Shown: piece by piece, positions 40,202 through 53,400 of the stretch
Layout of the letters: each line of letters starts with the position of its first letter
Position numbering within the stretch: position 1 is the first letter of the stretch
Source: Circinella umbellata
Taxonomy: Eukaryota; Mucoromycota; Mucoromycetes; Mucorales; Lichtheimiaceae
Assembly (NCBI GenBank): GCA_025093555.1
Contig: JAIWNF010000040.1
Span: forward strand, 248,001-312,000
Length of the DNA stretch: 64,000 nucleotides
Reading direction: 5' to 3'
The notes under the pieces: generated by a model
Databases searched by the model: none
What the model saw: the letters and a program-made list of their open reading frames with translations, nothing else
Told to the model about the DNA's origin: nothing
Program-made: the position numbers and the translations under genes

Positions 40202-40591
40202 CGTATATATGTATACTACAGAATTGGATTCACCGGTGGTAGCATAAGCTGAAATTAGACTTCCCTTTTTCCCAATAGCCAGAAAATCAACAGCATCCGT
40301 TCTATTGGTGGCGTAAAGTGATACATTTTGTTCCTTTCATCGAAATATTCCATCCTTGACAAATTAGAATTAGCTTGCAATACTTATAAATGTGCCAATA
40401 GAAACATAAAGATGCTTGAAATTTTTATCCATGATTAATAATACTGTACCTTTCCATAATATTAAGGCTTCGACTTCTTTCTGTAAACACCATTCAAAAT
40501 GTACTAAATTGTATTTGACGTTGTTCTCATTATCATATGATCTAGATATAGCACAAACAAATAATGTATGGTAAAATTTACTTTCGGATCT
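40202..40591 (-). pseudogene. decayed protein-coding relic, family unknown
   Basis: One minus-strand frame reads on in protein-like composition for about 130 codons but is interrupted by stops at 40372-40370, 40366-40364 and 40339-40337 and is bounded upstream by a stop at 40594-40592. The first open run is 73 codons, with segments such as YHTLFVCAISRSYDN and HFEWCLQKEVEALILWKG. The last run includes LYATNRTDAVDFLAIGKKG. Mixed polar, aromatic and charged composition differs from the chance frames nearby, which are Ile/Tyr/Phe-rich. I cannot name the family. Introns rather than decay could explain some stops, but no good donor/acceptor pair removes all of them. Confidence 0.4.
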
Positions 40592-41452
40592 CTACCCACA
40601 TACAAAGTAGTAATATTCAACAAATATGTAAGTAAAATGTTTACATAAAATGTCACATTAGGATACTTTTTTCTTCCTTATACTATCACAGATTGTATTA
40701 ATGGTGTAAATGTTGTAAAATTCTAAAAGTCCATTGGAATGACTATAGCTCCTAATTTAACTCAAGCTTTGAAGGCTAAAACGTATGTAGTTCTGTATCT
40801 TACGCTTTTTAATATAAACGACTTTGCATTGGGTTTTAATTCCAGTACAGTACGTATAATAAAATTATTACATACTATTATACACTCATCTCCTTCTATC
40901 GATACAAATCGTTTCAGATTTTAGTAGATATAGTACAATAGGAATAATAATATTTATTCAATGCAGGGATGGTTTCGCGATATGATAGTATCTAATTTCA
41001 ATTTATAGGAAAAGCTCTATTTAATGAAAACTTTACGGCTACGTACGTATATACTGATACCAAAAAAAAATCACTCATGAACTTTTGATTTTAATATAAA
41101 AGCATCTAATTACAGGTATTGTGTTTTTTTTAGAATACGTATCTGCATTTACGTATGACATATAAAAATAAATTGGCTTATATACATTTGGCAATGATAA
41201 GTAACTTCACAGGAAATTTAATTACTAAATTGTTATAACTGAGTCAAAGTCATCAATACGAAATACGTGATTTTATTGCTTGGATTTATATGTTACAATA
41301 AAATCAAAGGACGTTCCATATTCCAGCAAAAAATTGTCTGATCTAACACCACTGTGTTATCCATGTTCAGAGTTTTCTGTTATAATGTTAGTTTTTTCTT
41401 TTTACTAAATGTGGCGTTAATGCACTATCAAAAGGTCTTCCCATTTTACAAC

Positions 41453-41454
<2 letters not shown>

Positions 41455-41492
<38 letters not shown>
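41455..41492. repeat. 38-nt T homopolymer
   Basis: An uninterrupted T run lies directly upstream of the LINE ORF1 relic. It could be the poly(A) tail of a minus-strand insertion, or a target or slippage tract. Confidence 0.9.
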
Positions 41493-41493
<1 letters not shown>

Positions 41494-41581
41494 AAAATTA
41501 CCATATAAAGAAAGTCGATCACATCAATTAACCAACCAACAAACAAAGAAACCAAAACGAAAATCTACATCTAGAAATAAT

Positions 41582-42529
41582 ATGGAAAAACAATCCCAAC
41601 CTTTACTAACGGCTGAGGAAGTCATTAATCTCAAAAGTGATTTCAAGACATATCACACATTGATTAAGTACTCTACAGGAATATATAGAGCCACTAATAT
41701 GGGACCAAATGGGTTCGCACCGCACCTACAACCAAAACAACCTAGATTTAAGTGTCGCACATGTTCTAAAGGAAATGTTACGGCTGCAACAATGTAAAAA
41801 ATGATAAATAAACTAAAGTTGCGAGATCAAAACCAAGAACTTGAAATGGACGAAGATGCTACGGTTGAACAAGAAACTGAGGAGAATAATACAATATCAT
41901 CACAATTCAGTGATGAAACGATTAACTACACTATCAATGAGTTAAACACACAAAAGAAGCAAATACAACGTCATGAATCAGTATTTGAAGAATTGCGCAA
42001 AACTAAAGAATAACTTAAAGCAGCAAATAAAAGAATCAGTGAATTGGAAGCCGTTGAACAACGTTTACTACAACAGCTTGAAGAAAAAGAACAACAACAA
42101 AAGTTACTTGACGAAGATTTTCCACCACTACGTCCTGCAACACAAACAGCAAATATCCAAAATAGTATGGCTAGTAACTGGGCACATAGTATTTCCAATA
42201 AACAACCCAAGGCAACTCCAGAAATACAGAGACGACCATTAGAAGCAGCAGCAAGAGTTTTTCAACGACCTACAGAAACACACGGTTTTCAGTATGTCTA
42301 TTTACCATCCCGAGCACGCATTCCAATCGGAAAAATGAGAGGAACTCTTCGACGATTTGGAATTGATAACAGTAAGATCCTCGATATCCAATATCCAGCT
42401 CGTCAAATTATAGGTCTATTGGTACACAACGACTTTACCCAGATATTAACAGAACAACTAGCTGAAAGAAATATTTACCCCGTAAATTTCGACCTATTGG
42501 ATCATAAGAACATACATATTCGTACGTAG
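41582..42529 (+). pseudogene. LINE-type non-LTR retrotransposon ORF1 relic
   Basis: A single reading frame runs from ATG 41582 to the stop at 42527-42529 but is broken by in-frame TAA codons at 41795-41797 and 42011-42013. The N-terminal part has a CRTC cysteine pair, the middle is a coiled coil, and the C-terminal 90 residues (RIPIGKMRGTLRRFGIDNSK, then DIQYPAR and GLLVHNDF) resemble the ORF1 protein I associate with Mucoromycota LINEs. No ORF2 reverse transcriptase follows, so the copy is truncated and dead. The 5' leader is A/C-rich (41493-41580). Assignment rests on recall of the family pattern; a search would settle it. Confidence 0.6.
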
Positions 42530-45221
42530 TGGAAATTTCCTATTTTTTCTTTACATTACAGATGAACACAACAGTAGTTCATACAGACAGCCATGGTAAT
42601 TAAGGGGTCCATATACCTTCAAAGTTATATACAGCCACTTTTATTGGTACTACTGAGTACAATAATTCGTTACTGCAACATTTATGATTTAAATACTTGT
42701 TTGGTGATTTTTTATGTGTTGAATCTCCATAAGGGTAAAGTATGAGTGAGTTAGTGACAATTATCTTGGCCGATAACATTAATAATTCAAAAGGTTCCTA
42801 CTTCAAATTCAGTTTTACTTTTTGGGACATAATATAGCACCATATTTTTCAAAAAAATTATAGTCAGAAAAACTTTGTTATATAAAATAAATTAAATTGT
42901 ACTAATGAGAATGTGGGTTGATGAGTTTACTCGATTATAGAGTGCTGGTAAACAATAATATTAAAGAGGTTATTAATTCTCCAATCGATACTCCGAGATG
43001 AAATAATAAACTGACGACAACATGACTACATGTTTCTTTGTAGCACTTATCCTCGTGAAAAATGTCTGCTCTTAGTTATCTCGTATATAGAAGAACGGTA
43101 AAGTACCACATTGATGATTTATGGCAGTTCTTGATGAAAAAAGAGAAATAAAAATATGTTTGCACAAATCAAATATGTTCATCAATGAAAAAAACCGAAC
43201 CTCCTCGAGGAATTCGAGAAGCGTGCATGACCGGACTGGTTTCCTTCAAGTTAAAAACTCCCCACCCCTTTGATATTTATCCTATTTGTGCTCGATTGTT
43301 GAATGGATTTTGTATTAAACATATTTCTCACTTTCTTCTACTACTTCTATAATTCTCCTCACATAATTATTTTATTGGTGATGTAAGATTTTTTTTGGCA
43401 AGATGTTTTTATAGCACTTCTTTAATATAAGTAATCAGTTTTATAAAATTCTTCCGCTTTTGTGTAATGACTTGCTTATTTCCTTCTATTTCGAAATAGC
43501 TTGTGTTAGCTTGTACTTTGGTAAATATTTTTTGCCTGATGCTCCCGTATCTTTCTATTTCTTATAGATAATGCTACTTATATATAATAATCAGCCCTCT
43601 CTTCAGAGCTTGTGTTTTGTTTATTATAGATAAATAATATACGCAAGAAAAGATGTTATTAAATTCTACAATGAATGTTATTAATAAAAAATTGAGGAAA
43701 ACTAGATCATTTATATTTTATGACATTCTGATTTCAAGTATTATATATCTTGATAATATGATGATTTCCGGTAGCTTACCATGTCAATTAGGGTTGTAAG
43801 ATAGCCGTTAAACACATTAATTCTTTGATGTTGATCATCGGAACGTATGGTCCCTTTCCATGAATATTTTTTGAATTGATAATATAATTGACGATGATGG
43901 TGGGTATAATATTTAAGCTGGAAAATATATGTATACGGCCTTACACTGCTGCTTTCAATAAAAATTAATACTTAAAGTAGTATTATTATTATAATAGAAT
44001 AACCGTTGATAAAATTATTAAATTATACGAATCAAACTTATTTGGACGTAATTGGTTTTGGTAAAGCGAGAAAAGGCCTGTAACCTACAAATGTAAATAA
44101 TAAAAATCGTAATAATGCATTATTTGAGGGTGATATACCACAATGTCTTCTATGAAATACACAGTTGTTTTTTAATTTGTTAAAATAATAATCATAGTAA
44201 TAATAATTGTATGTGCGTTCGTTTTTCTACCGTACGTTGAACTGATGATGATTTTTATGCAAAATATATAAATATATATTTAATTTTTGATTAAAAATGG
44301 AATAGCTCACAAAACTGAGGTATTATGTATCGAGTAAGATAATAATAATTCTTTTCTTTGCCGCTCTTTCTCTTTTTTTTTTTTTTTTTCTGTCTCACTT
44401 GTTCTCTTCATTATTAGTATTTTCATTGAACTATTTATACATCATTCTATTTCATTTCAACCTACCTTAGGTCTTTTTAACGACAGACTGTAAAAGCAAC
44501 AAATTGCATGTACTGACTTGAGCTGCCGATTCGGCTTCTGTCAATTTTTTTCTCTTCGTACTTTCTTCGTCAATTATTAACAAACAACCTCCCTTATTAT
44601 TATTATTACTATTCAAGAAAATCAAATCCCTTTTCAACATCAAAAAAGCATCTTAGTGCTGCTTGAGCAGTACCTTTTTTTTACAACAAAGTTATCATAA
44701 CCATCTTATAACAGATTCTTTTTTTTCACCTAATTTATTTCATTTGTACAAAAAAAAAATACCCTGCTCCACCAATTTATATAGCTCAACATATACACAC
44801 ACATCAAGCAGGGATACGCAAAAAAATATATACAGTTCATTATATATATTTATATTTTATAAATATAAACCGTTTCTCTCCCTCTCCGTCTCTTTCGCTT
44901 TCCCGCTTTCTCACCTTATTCTTCCTTTTCCCTTCTTTAATATTTTCTATCCTACGCAAATCCTTATATTTTTCTTCTAGCCGAAAAAAAGCTCATTATT
45001 ACTATTATTAACCAATCATCTCACTTTCATTATCTCTATAACGACTGACTCGACATTAAAAAGTAACCATAACAACAACTTTTATTATCTTCCCAAAAGC
45101 AATAGCAACACTTATCAACACTTAACAATAACTTTTACATCACAAGGACAACAGAACTACTAAGAATCCCAAAAAACCCCAACAACAGCAAAAAAAAACG
45201 AAAATAGCAGAAACACGCCGT
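42530..45221. other. gene-free region
   Basis: The first part may be degraded retroelement sequence after the ORF1 relic. The last 600 bp are pyrimidine-rich and A/C-rich, as in a promoter and 5' untranslated region of the following gene. No ORF with coding character was seen. Confidence 0.4.
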
Positions 45222-47114
45222 ATGTCCCCTGTTGCTTCTTCAACAGACGAACACAGTGTGGCGCGCCTTTCGTCATCCAATGCTGCTGTTGGAGCGTCGA
45301 AAAAATCTCCGTCCGGTCGTCTTACTAGTCCTGCTGCATATGTATTCGCGCCAAGCTGGATGTCCAATAGTAAGGAATCGAATAAATCATCAAATCTGGC
45401 ATTTTCATCTTTTTCAGCAAGTAAGTCAGAAAGGTGGAGTTGAAGGATAGACAACAAAAAGAAACAATAAATAAAATAACTGGGTAAAAGGATAAGAAAA
45501 CAAATAAACAATGAAGTTTGGATATTAATAATAGCATTTTTATTTGATATGAAATAACAGCTGGTAGTCCAACTTCGATCTCTCCACAACAACGTGCAGT
45601 GCAAGGTTGGTTTTTGATATCTCTTTCTCTCTCTCTCTCTCTCTCTCGCTCTTTTTTTTTTCGATTTTTTTTTTCGTCTGGATAAAGCTTACATTTTTAC
45701 TAAATATGTTCTTTACAATTCAACACATTTAGGAAAATATCGTAACCTAGCCCCACGATCATCCAATTCATCACCTTATCCAGGTCGTCCCTCATATAAG
45801 CTTCCATCTAATAAACTACTCCATAATGATAACGCTACTACTACTACAGCTACTACAGCTACCGCCACAAATACAGCTACTCTCCCTGTCCTTCCTTCTA
45901 TTACTACCACATCTAGAGTAAAAAAGCCAACATCATTACATCGATCAAACCCATCTAACGCAAGCAGTACATCATCATCACTTCAAGATAGTGAGTTTCC
46001 GACATTAGTAGAAGAAGCAATTCCAGATAAACGCCATGATAGTGGACGATCCGCATGGGGTAATCCAAATGCAATTAAATCTAAAGTATTTTGTCCTCCT
46101 ACAACGGAAACGGATGAAAATAACGAAGAAATGAATATGTCCCCTTATGATATTGAATTAGAACGTTTGAAAGCACTTGTACCTAAAAGAAACTCTGGAT
46201 CATCGGCATCAACTATATCAACAACAGTAACAACATCGAAACGAAACTCACATCATCATCACCATCACTACCATCATCATCATAATAACAATAGCAACAA
46301 CAATAATTCTCATAATAATAATAATAATAGTAATAGTAATAATAGTAACAATAATAGTCATCATCACCATCACCATCATCATCCTCCATCACCTTTGGTT
46401 AGTCCTACTCCTTCACGATCATTATCATCTTCACAGCGCATGAGATTTAACAACAATAACAAATTATCCCGAACAGCAACGAATAGTAATAATAGCTATA
46501 GTTATTCTAGTAACAATGGTAATAATGGCAATAATATGAACAACAACAATATGCGTACATCTCCATTGACAAAAATTCCACTTCAAATCTCATCGAGAGA
46601 AACTTCTGGTTCAACATCAGCTGTAGTTAAGTTGCCAACAACTGTGGCAGTACCATCGACATCATCTTCATCCGTTACCTCATCAAGGCCAAAACGTGCA
46701 TCTTCTTCTGGAAGTAGTATCAGTAGTTTTCATAGTCAGCCCACTAGTGTGTGTGATCAACGACTTGAGCCACCGCCTTATAGGATCTGTGAACTTACTG
46801 ACGATACGACAACAACCAGTAGTTCTTCATTTTTGGAATCTCCACGTACTTTAATGGAAGAGGATATGATGGAAGAAGTGATAGTTGAAGAAGATGATGA
46901 GGGAGAAGAAAAAACGAAGGATGTGATTGAGGTATGCGTGAACGATCATGAGAGAGAGCACTTTTTATCCTGGGTACGTACTTGGGCATGTCGACCGGCA
47001 GTCAAGGCTAGTAATACAAACATGAAATCGATCAATCCTCGTTTTTTTGGTAGTTGTGGCGAATATTCATATTTTGGACCTTTAGGAACAAATGCTACTA
47101 CTATCTCGAAATAA
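45222..47114 (+). CDS. His/Asn/Ser-rich protein of unknown function
   Basis: Three exons, 45222-45420, 45561-45605 and 45733-47114, encode 541 residues in consistent phase. I do not recognise the family. Visible features are a Ser-rich N-terminus, a DSEFPTL motif followed by RSAWGNPNAIK (residues about 175-205), and the helical YDIELERLKALVPKR. These are followed by His-rich and Asn-rich runs (about residues 255-300), a long Ser/Thr-rich stretch, an acidic segment rich in Glu, and a compact C-terminus with Trp/Cys/Phe residues (EHFLSWVRTWACRP, FFGSCGEYSYFGPLG) that looks ordered. The SEFPTL...WG combination recurs in RNA-associated proteins, which is only a hint. The gene is convergent with the coiled-coil gene at 47556. 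Confidence 0.7.
45621..45649. repeat. (CT)n microsatellite in an intron
   Basis: A CT-rich run between exons 2 and 3 of the His/Asn-rich protein gene, probably part of its polypyrimidine tract. Confidence 0.8.
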
Positions 47115-47462
47115 AATAAAAATATATAACTTATCATTCTTCTTTAACCTGCCTTATTTGCCCGCGTAATATATATATATATATATATATAACTGCAATA
47201 TTCGTTATCATTTAGTCTTTAAGTCTTTACTCTTTTTCACCCATTTTTTCTGACGTTTTTTTTTCACTCTCTCACTTTACTTGTTTACATACGTACCGTA
47301 TACATTCTTATTAAAAAAATGAAAAAAAAAACTTTTTATTCTTATTACGTACTCTTTAAATGGAATGCCAATTTTTTGTGATATTAATATAATCACTATT
47401 ATACTCGATTATTGAGTACGTATTTATATAGAATGAAAAATTGTGTGGGAGTTATATTATAT

Positions 47463-47493
<31 letters not shown>

Positions 47494-47555
47494 TTGTGCG
47501 TGTGCGTGTATATATGTATGCTATAATGTTTGGGAGGGGATAAGCTTTATTGCTA
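47115..47555. other. convergent 3' region with AT and AT/TG microsatellites
   Basis: It contains (AT)12 at 47168-47191 and an (AT)n(TG)n run at 47463-47492. These lie between the ends of two convergent genes. No coding signal was found. Confidence 0.5.
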
Positions 47556-50488
47556 CTATTTTTTTAAAAGGTCACGATGCTTAAGCTTAATCTTGCTCAT
47601 TCGTGAATCTACTTGGTCCAATCGAGCTTCAAGCTCTTCTTTACGGCGACGTGTGAGTGCGTTGACGCCAGTGATAGGGATCTTGCTATATTCTGATTGA
47701 AGCTATTATAACCATAATTATAGAGGTTACAAATATAAGTATATATATATATAGAAAAAAAAATTAAAGAGAGGATGATTAAAATTAAATTCGTCAAGTA
47801 TAAAATATAGCATACTAATAGATTTAGTATAAGTAGATAACGTAAATAGTAACAATAAAGAATAAGAATAGTTAAAAGTGTGGTGTAGAGTAATGTGAGT
47901 GAGCTTAGAAGACGAACGGAAAGGATAATGATTATGATCATTGTATATTTTTGTAAGTGTATTTGCATTAAGTGGATAGAATAAGTAGTAATAAACATGC
48001 AACAAGAATATAAAATCCACGTACGAGTTCCTTTTCCCGAAGGAGTTCTCTTAAAGAGTTGTCTAAATCGGCAACAGATTTAATTTCTGGTAATGCTGAA
48101 TCTTCTTTTTTCGTGTTACTGTTGCTCATCTCGGATGATGCTTGAGTTGCTGCTACTAATTTTGATCCTTGTTGTTGTTGTTGTTGTTGTTGTTGTTTTG
48201 GACCATCATGAACAAGTGACTCGATTGCACTAATTGATGTTTTTTTTGAAAACAAATTATTTATATCTTTTACGTATCCATAATAATATATGCTAGTAGA
48301 ATTATCATAAATGTATCTTACCTTGCTTTTATTGTTGTATCGTACCTTGAGGCAATATCTCCGTACATAGACATATCATCGCTGAATATACCCATGCGTA
48401 AGAATTGTTCCATGGTCGCCTTGAGTACGCTTACTTGATCTTGTGAATGACGTAGTTGCGCTTGTAAACTTTCATCGCTAAGGTTTTCTGGACATTTTTC
48501 TTTTCCAAGCTTGGATATGTGCTCATTCAAGACTTTTTCATGAATAAGTCTTCGTTCATTCACGGTTTTTTCAAGCTCACTTTTCTCAATGACAAGCTGT
48601 CTATAAAACGATACAAACGTATATTAAATTTTAGCTATAACCTTAAAAATAGTATTACCAAGAAAGGAGAAACGATTTTTTTTTACCTAACTTGCTTGGT
48701 CGCTTCATTTAATTTATCTGTAACAGACGATAAATCGTCTTGACATCGTTGTCTGGATGTCTATATCCCAAAAAAAAGATACTGTAAGTTTTCGATATGC
48801 TAACAGTGCTATCAAATAAATAGAAAATAACTACCTTTTCCAATTCATATTTTGTTGACAAGACTTGTTTTTCATTAGTTAATTCATCAACTGATCGGCT
48901 CAAAAATGTGATATCTTTATTACATGCTGTAGTAATATTATATTGTATATGATGTTTAGTGTAAATAAAAAAAATTGTCTTTTATACTGTCATGTCATTA
49001 ACTATTTAAATTTTTTTACCTTCTTTTTGCCGTTGCAATGCCTTAACGACAGCCCGTTCCTTATCAAGCTTGCTGCGCCAGTATGCCTCTGACCGTTTTG
49101 AATTATGATCTGAATCCGATGATAAGTCCATACTATCACCATCTTCATCTTTGTTATTAATAACAACAGTGCCATCTTCATCACTACTACGCGACCAAGC
49201 TAATTCTTCTGTTGATGAAAACATCTCTTCATCCGATGTATTTGGGCTCTTATTGTTGCTATTATTGTTCTGCAAGGCAGTACCAAAAGCGGGTGGTAAA
49301 CTACCACGTGAACGTGGTGCTGATGGACGGGTGGGTGTACGTGGTGATCCAGGTTGTGATAAATTTTGCATTGTATTTGATCTACCTAAACGAGGGCTTG
49401 TTGGTGTAGGCGGAGGTGAGGCAACACACACAATATTCTTGTTGATTTGATGGAAAGACCACTCATCGGTTGATCTTGCTGAATCATCTTGTTGTTGAAG
49501 TTGTTGTTGGGAGCGACGAACGCGTAGACTTGCGAATGACGATGCAGGACGTAAAGCACGACGAGCACCAGTACGATCATCACCATGGTGAGAAGGTTTA
49601 TTGCTTGAATCTGTAGGTAGACTACTTCGTTTTTTCGTAAGGATAGGATGAATAGCAGGATCTATTAAAGTCTCTTCAGTTGCATTGGGTTTGCTGCACA
49701 TTGGCGGAGAAGCGGATCGTAATTTATTATCGCCCACCCCTGATGATGTTGCCCGACTCTTCATATCCCGCACACTTGCATGACGAGTTAATCCGTGGCC
49801 ACCAGAATTTTCAGCTTGTCGACTTTTTAAAAAGGCAGCTCTTGTATCATTAGCTGCTGTTGCTCCAACTGTATGTGACATGGTACGTTGACGTGCTCCA
49901 TTTGATGCTGCGGATCGTACGTTAGCTGCCACTGCATTATTATTATTGTTGTCTGTTTTTGATAAAAGACTATTATTATTAGAAGAAGAAAGAACATGCA
50001 AGTTCTGTGCACTCATTGCTGATGGTAACGTCTTTGTTGGTGATACTTTTCCATTATTTCCTTGTCGACGATTCGAAAGTAATACACTATTTTTTTTTTA
50101 CTTAACTTTCTTTTTCTTTTTTCAAAGCTGTATGTGCATATATGATTTTATTTCTCTTTTGACAAAAAATATACAATATACCTTAACCTTTTACTTTTTG
50201 GTTTTGAAATATCTTTATCGCAGAGACTCTCGGTATCTATAGAAAACGTAGATTCTACATATTTTTATTGAGAATTAAAAGTAAATAAAAGTCAATATAT
50301 ATGATACATACATTTAAGAAATAGAAATATAAGTTGAGTACTGTAATATATATAATACCTGCACGGCTAGGTGGTCTTTGTGGTGCTTGATCGTTAGTAT
50401 TTGATTTATTACCGAGAGCGAGCTTTTTTAAATGCCAGAATTTTTGACCAGTAGAAGTTTTATCTTTTGATTTGACAGTAGATGACAT
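47556..50488 (-). CDS. coiled-coil protein with disordered Ser/Arg-rich N-terminus
   Basis: Eight exons, 50488-50359, 50236-50188, 50086-49020, 48926-48835, 48760-48687, 48600-48322, 48229-48025 and 47702-47556, encode 680 residues. The first 420 residues are low complexity with many Ser-Pro/Thr-Pro sites (VASPPPTPTSPRLGRSN, LSQPGSPRTPTRPS), typical of cytoskeletal or cell-cycle substrates. From EAYWRSKLDKERAVVKALQRQ on, the protein is a near-continuous coiled coil, broken by a Gln9 run. The C-terminus (LQSEYSKIPITGVNALTRRR, then KEELEARLDQVDSRMSK) is a conserved-looking basic helix found at the ends of several fungal coiled-coil proteins and faintly like the enkurin domain. No orthologue is named with confidence. 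Phases agree at all seven junctions. Confidence 0.75.
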
Positions 50489-53400
50489 TAAACTTTATAA
50501 AACAAAAGAGAAAAACAAAGGAACGGGAAATTATTATATATTATAAAGCGCTGGTGCGTAAATAAGAAAACAGTTGTTGGTTTTTTTTTTAAAAAAAAGT
50601 AAAGGGCTTTTATATTGGGATAAAGAAGTTTACAAGAAAAAAGGAGAGAGAAAGAGAGGAGAATTGTATTTTCTGACTTGGTTGGTGCTAAAAAAAAAAG
50701 TTAACTTATTTTTCTCCCGGGTGATTGAAATAGGGGAAACGAAGAAAAGAGACTTTGGGGGGTAAACAGAAGGGAGATGGTGATGAAAGACTTTATTATA
50801 CATCTACATTGTATTTCATATATTAAGAGTAAATTTAGTAAAAATAAAAGTACTAGTAGTAAAAAATATAATATGTATAAGAATGTGTGGTTATGGACTG
50901 TATAAGAGAGAGAGAGAGAGAGAGAGAGAGACAGTGTATTTACGCACAATCTCATGGTGTATGTGTGTGTGTGTTTTTTGCGTATGCCTGATATTTTTTA
51001 ATAATCCGCTTTTATACATTAACACTCTCTTTAAGAAAAAAATCTCCTTATTCTCTTCTTTTTTTACTTGATTATTATCATTCTTAACATTGTAATATAA
51101 TAAAAAATTTTATCTTCTCCCGAAAAATGGGGAGAAGCAGTAAATCGTGCAAGCTTGTTTATAAGCTTTTGGGGCTAATGATACGTAGTGATTATGTTAA
51201 TATGTAACATTTTCATGAGGAAAAAAAAACATATTTTCTTCGTTTATCGTTGTCGTGTTTATAATTAAAAACAAAGAAAATCATGGGTGCACAGATACTT
51301 CCATCTTTGTGCATATAACTCATTATAAATAGAACTAAACCGATCTGCAGCTTTAATTGCTATACGGTTGTCAAAAAAGAAACCAAAAAAAGAAAAGAGG
51401 CGTAATATCATATTAGAGAGAGGAAACGGGGTGGGGGCTTTATTCATTCTTATGAGGAAATGAAGGGTTTTCTTGATCAGCAAAAAAAAAATCTTTGACA
51501 TAACCTCCTGTTTTTTCTTTTTTTATTCGATGCTTGATAATAATAGAACTACTTACTACAGCATTTTCTATATGCTACTATCTTTTTGAACCTTGGCAAC
51601 AAGTAAAACCATTAAAGAAAACTTTATGTCTAAATACAAGATCGATATTATAATATCAAAGGCCAAGTTCACAGTCCTCTACACGTTCTTTATTATAGTA
51701 TCAATTATAAGATACATAAAAAGGAGTAACTTTATTCCACAATAATATGGAGTAATTTAAAAAATACTCTTCTTCTCATGTATATAATTATCCTTTAGAA
51801 ATGATAATAGGAATGATATACATGATAGGAAGAAAAGCTTCAAAAGAAACTTTTCTTTGGACCTGATAAGAGAAAGTCGAGTATTGATTATTAATAAGTA
51901 GTTCTTGTCGTTAATAATAGGTAAAATGTAATACTTCTTGATAATATGTTTTTTAAAAGAAAAAACTGTTTGGATGTTGTCAATGATTATCAAGAATGAT
52001 GTCGTTACCCTTTTTTGTCTTACACTTTGCATCTCTTCCCTTCTCCTCGCCAATCAAATACACTATAGTGGCAAAAATAAAAGCTTAAAAAACTTATTAC
52101 TATTCAAGTCTATATATCTATATTATAACCTTAACAACAACGTTTTTTTAACTGAAAAATCGAATTATTCATGAAATGGATCAATGCGCTTTATAGTCGT
52201 ATTATAAATCGCACGACGGTGCTTTTTTTGTCCTATTTTCCTCCTATAATTGCTATGAACATGACACCTTTTAATCTTTTCCCAACTTCACTATTGATCC
52301 CCTTAACCAAAAACCATTTCATTGAATTTTATATTTTTAGTAGCACTATTTGTTTGTTGTTATTCAGACATGTCATTGAAACAGCTTCTTTATCTTTTTT
52401 TTTATAAGACTATATGTTACTTGTAACACTATTCCAACAGAATTATTTATAAAGTTTAGGTTATAAAACCAATCACCATAATTCTCACAGTAGTCATAAT
52501 AAAGAAATAAGCATATCTCGTTTGAAAAGATCGTACTAGAGAAACTTTCCTAAAAAAGGATGTGCTTCGATATTTTAACATCCCTGTATTTTTAGCACCG
52601 CAGCACTTTTTTTTTGGGGTGGTGATTGATTAAGTATTGATACAATTATTAAAAAGAACTACTTGACCAAAAATAGTTTTATCGAACGTTGACTTTTTCT
52701 ATACAATAAAAGCATGCTTGTAAAGTTGAATGAACTACAAATCTTTTTTATTTTATTTAGTTTTTCTTTTACACCAACATTGTAACATCGTTTTACTTGA
52801 ATTGTGGAAGATTTTGTTAGATGTCAACAAAGAAAGACAAAAAAGTACCCCCTTTTCACACTATTGCCAATTTAAATATATTACCACAAGTATATTTGAC
52901 TTTTCTCTTACTTTTTTTATTATTACGACGTACATATTCCCCTGCTTTTCACTCTTGTATGTAATATGATTATTGCTAACTACTTATTTCTCTCACCCCC
53001 TCTACCTCCTCCTCATATCTAGTTCTCGAACAACACATGGGGGCAAAAAAGTGCTATGGTGGGGGTGTTCAGTCCACAGCGCACCAACATTTTCTTTATT
53101 TCATGGTTTTAGGTTTTCTTCTTTTTTGATCATTTGCTGTTGTTCAAATTTTTAGTAAATTAGATTATTGCTTTCAATATTGTTGTCTGCTGAACTGCTC
53201 ATTTGATATATTGAAGTTTTATGCAGAAGCGAATACGGAGAACTTTTCTTTTCTTTTTTTTTTTAAAAAAAAAACTGACATGTTGGGACGAAGCTTTCAT
53301 AAACGTAATTGAAAAGTGGCCAAAAGGAGCCACCGTTTTTTTATCGGTTTCGCTTCTCAAAAAAAAAGGAGGAGCAAAATAGGGGGGAGGAAATGATGAG

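Noticed and set aside
44663..44980. 105-codon frame upstream of the His/Asn-rich gene
   Set aside because: Composition (Phe/Ser/Leu/Tyr/His) reflects the pyrimidine-rich 5' flank; no splice link to the downstream exons was found.
47609..47998. 129-codon and overlapping 97-codon minus-strand frames
   Set aside because: They coincide with the last intron of the coiled-coil gene and are Leu/Ile/Tyr-rich without conserved features.
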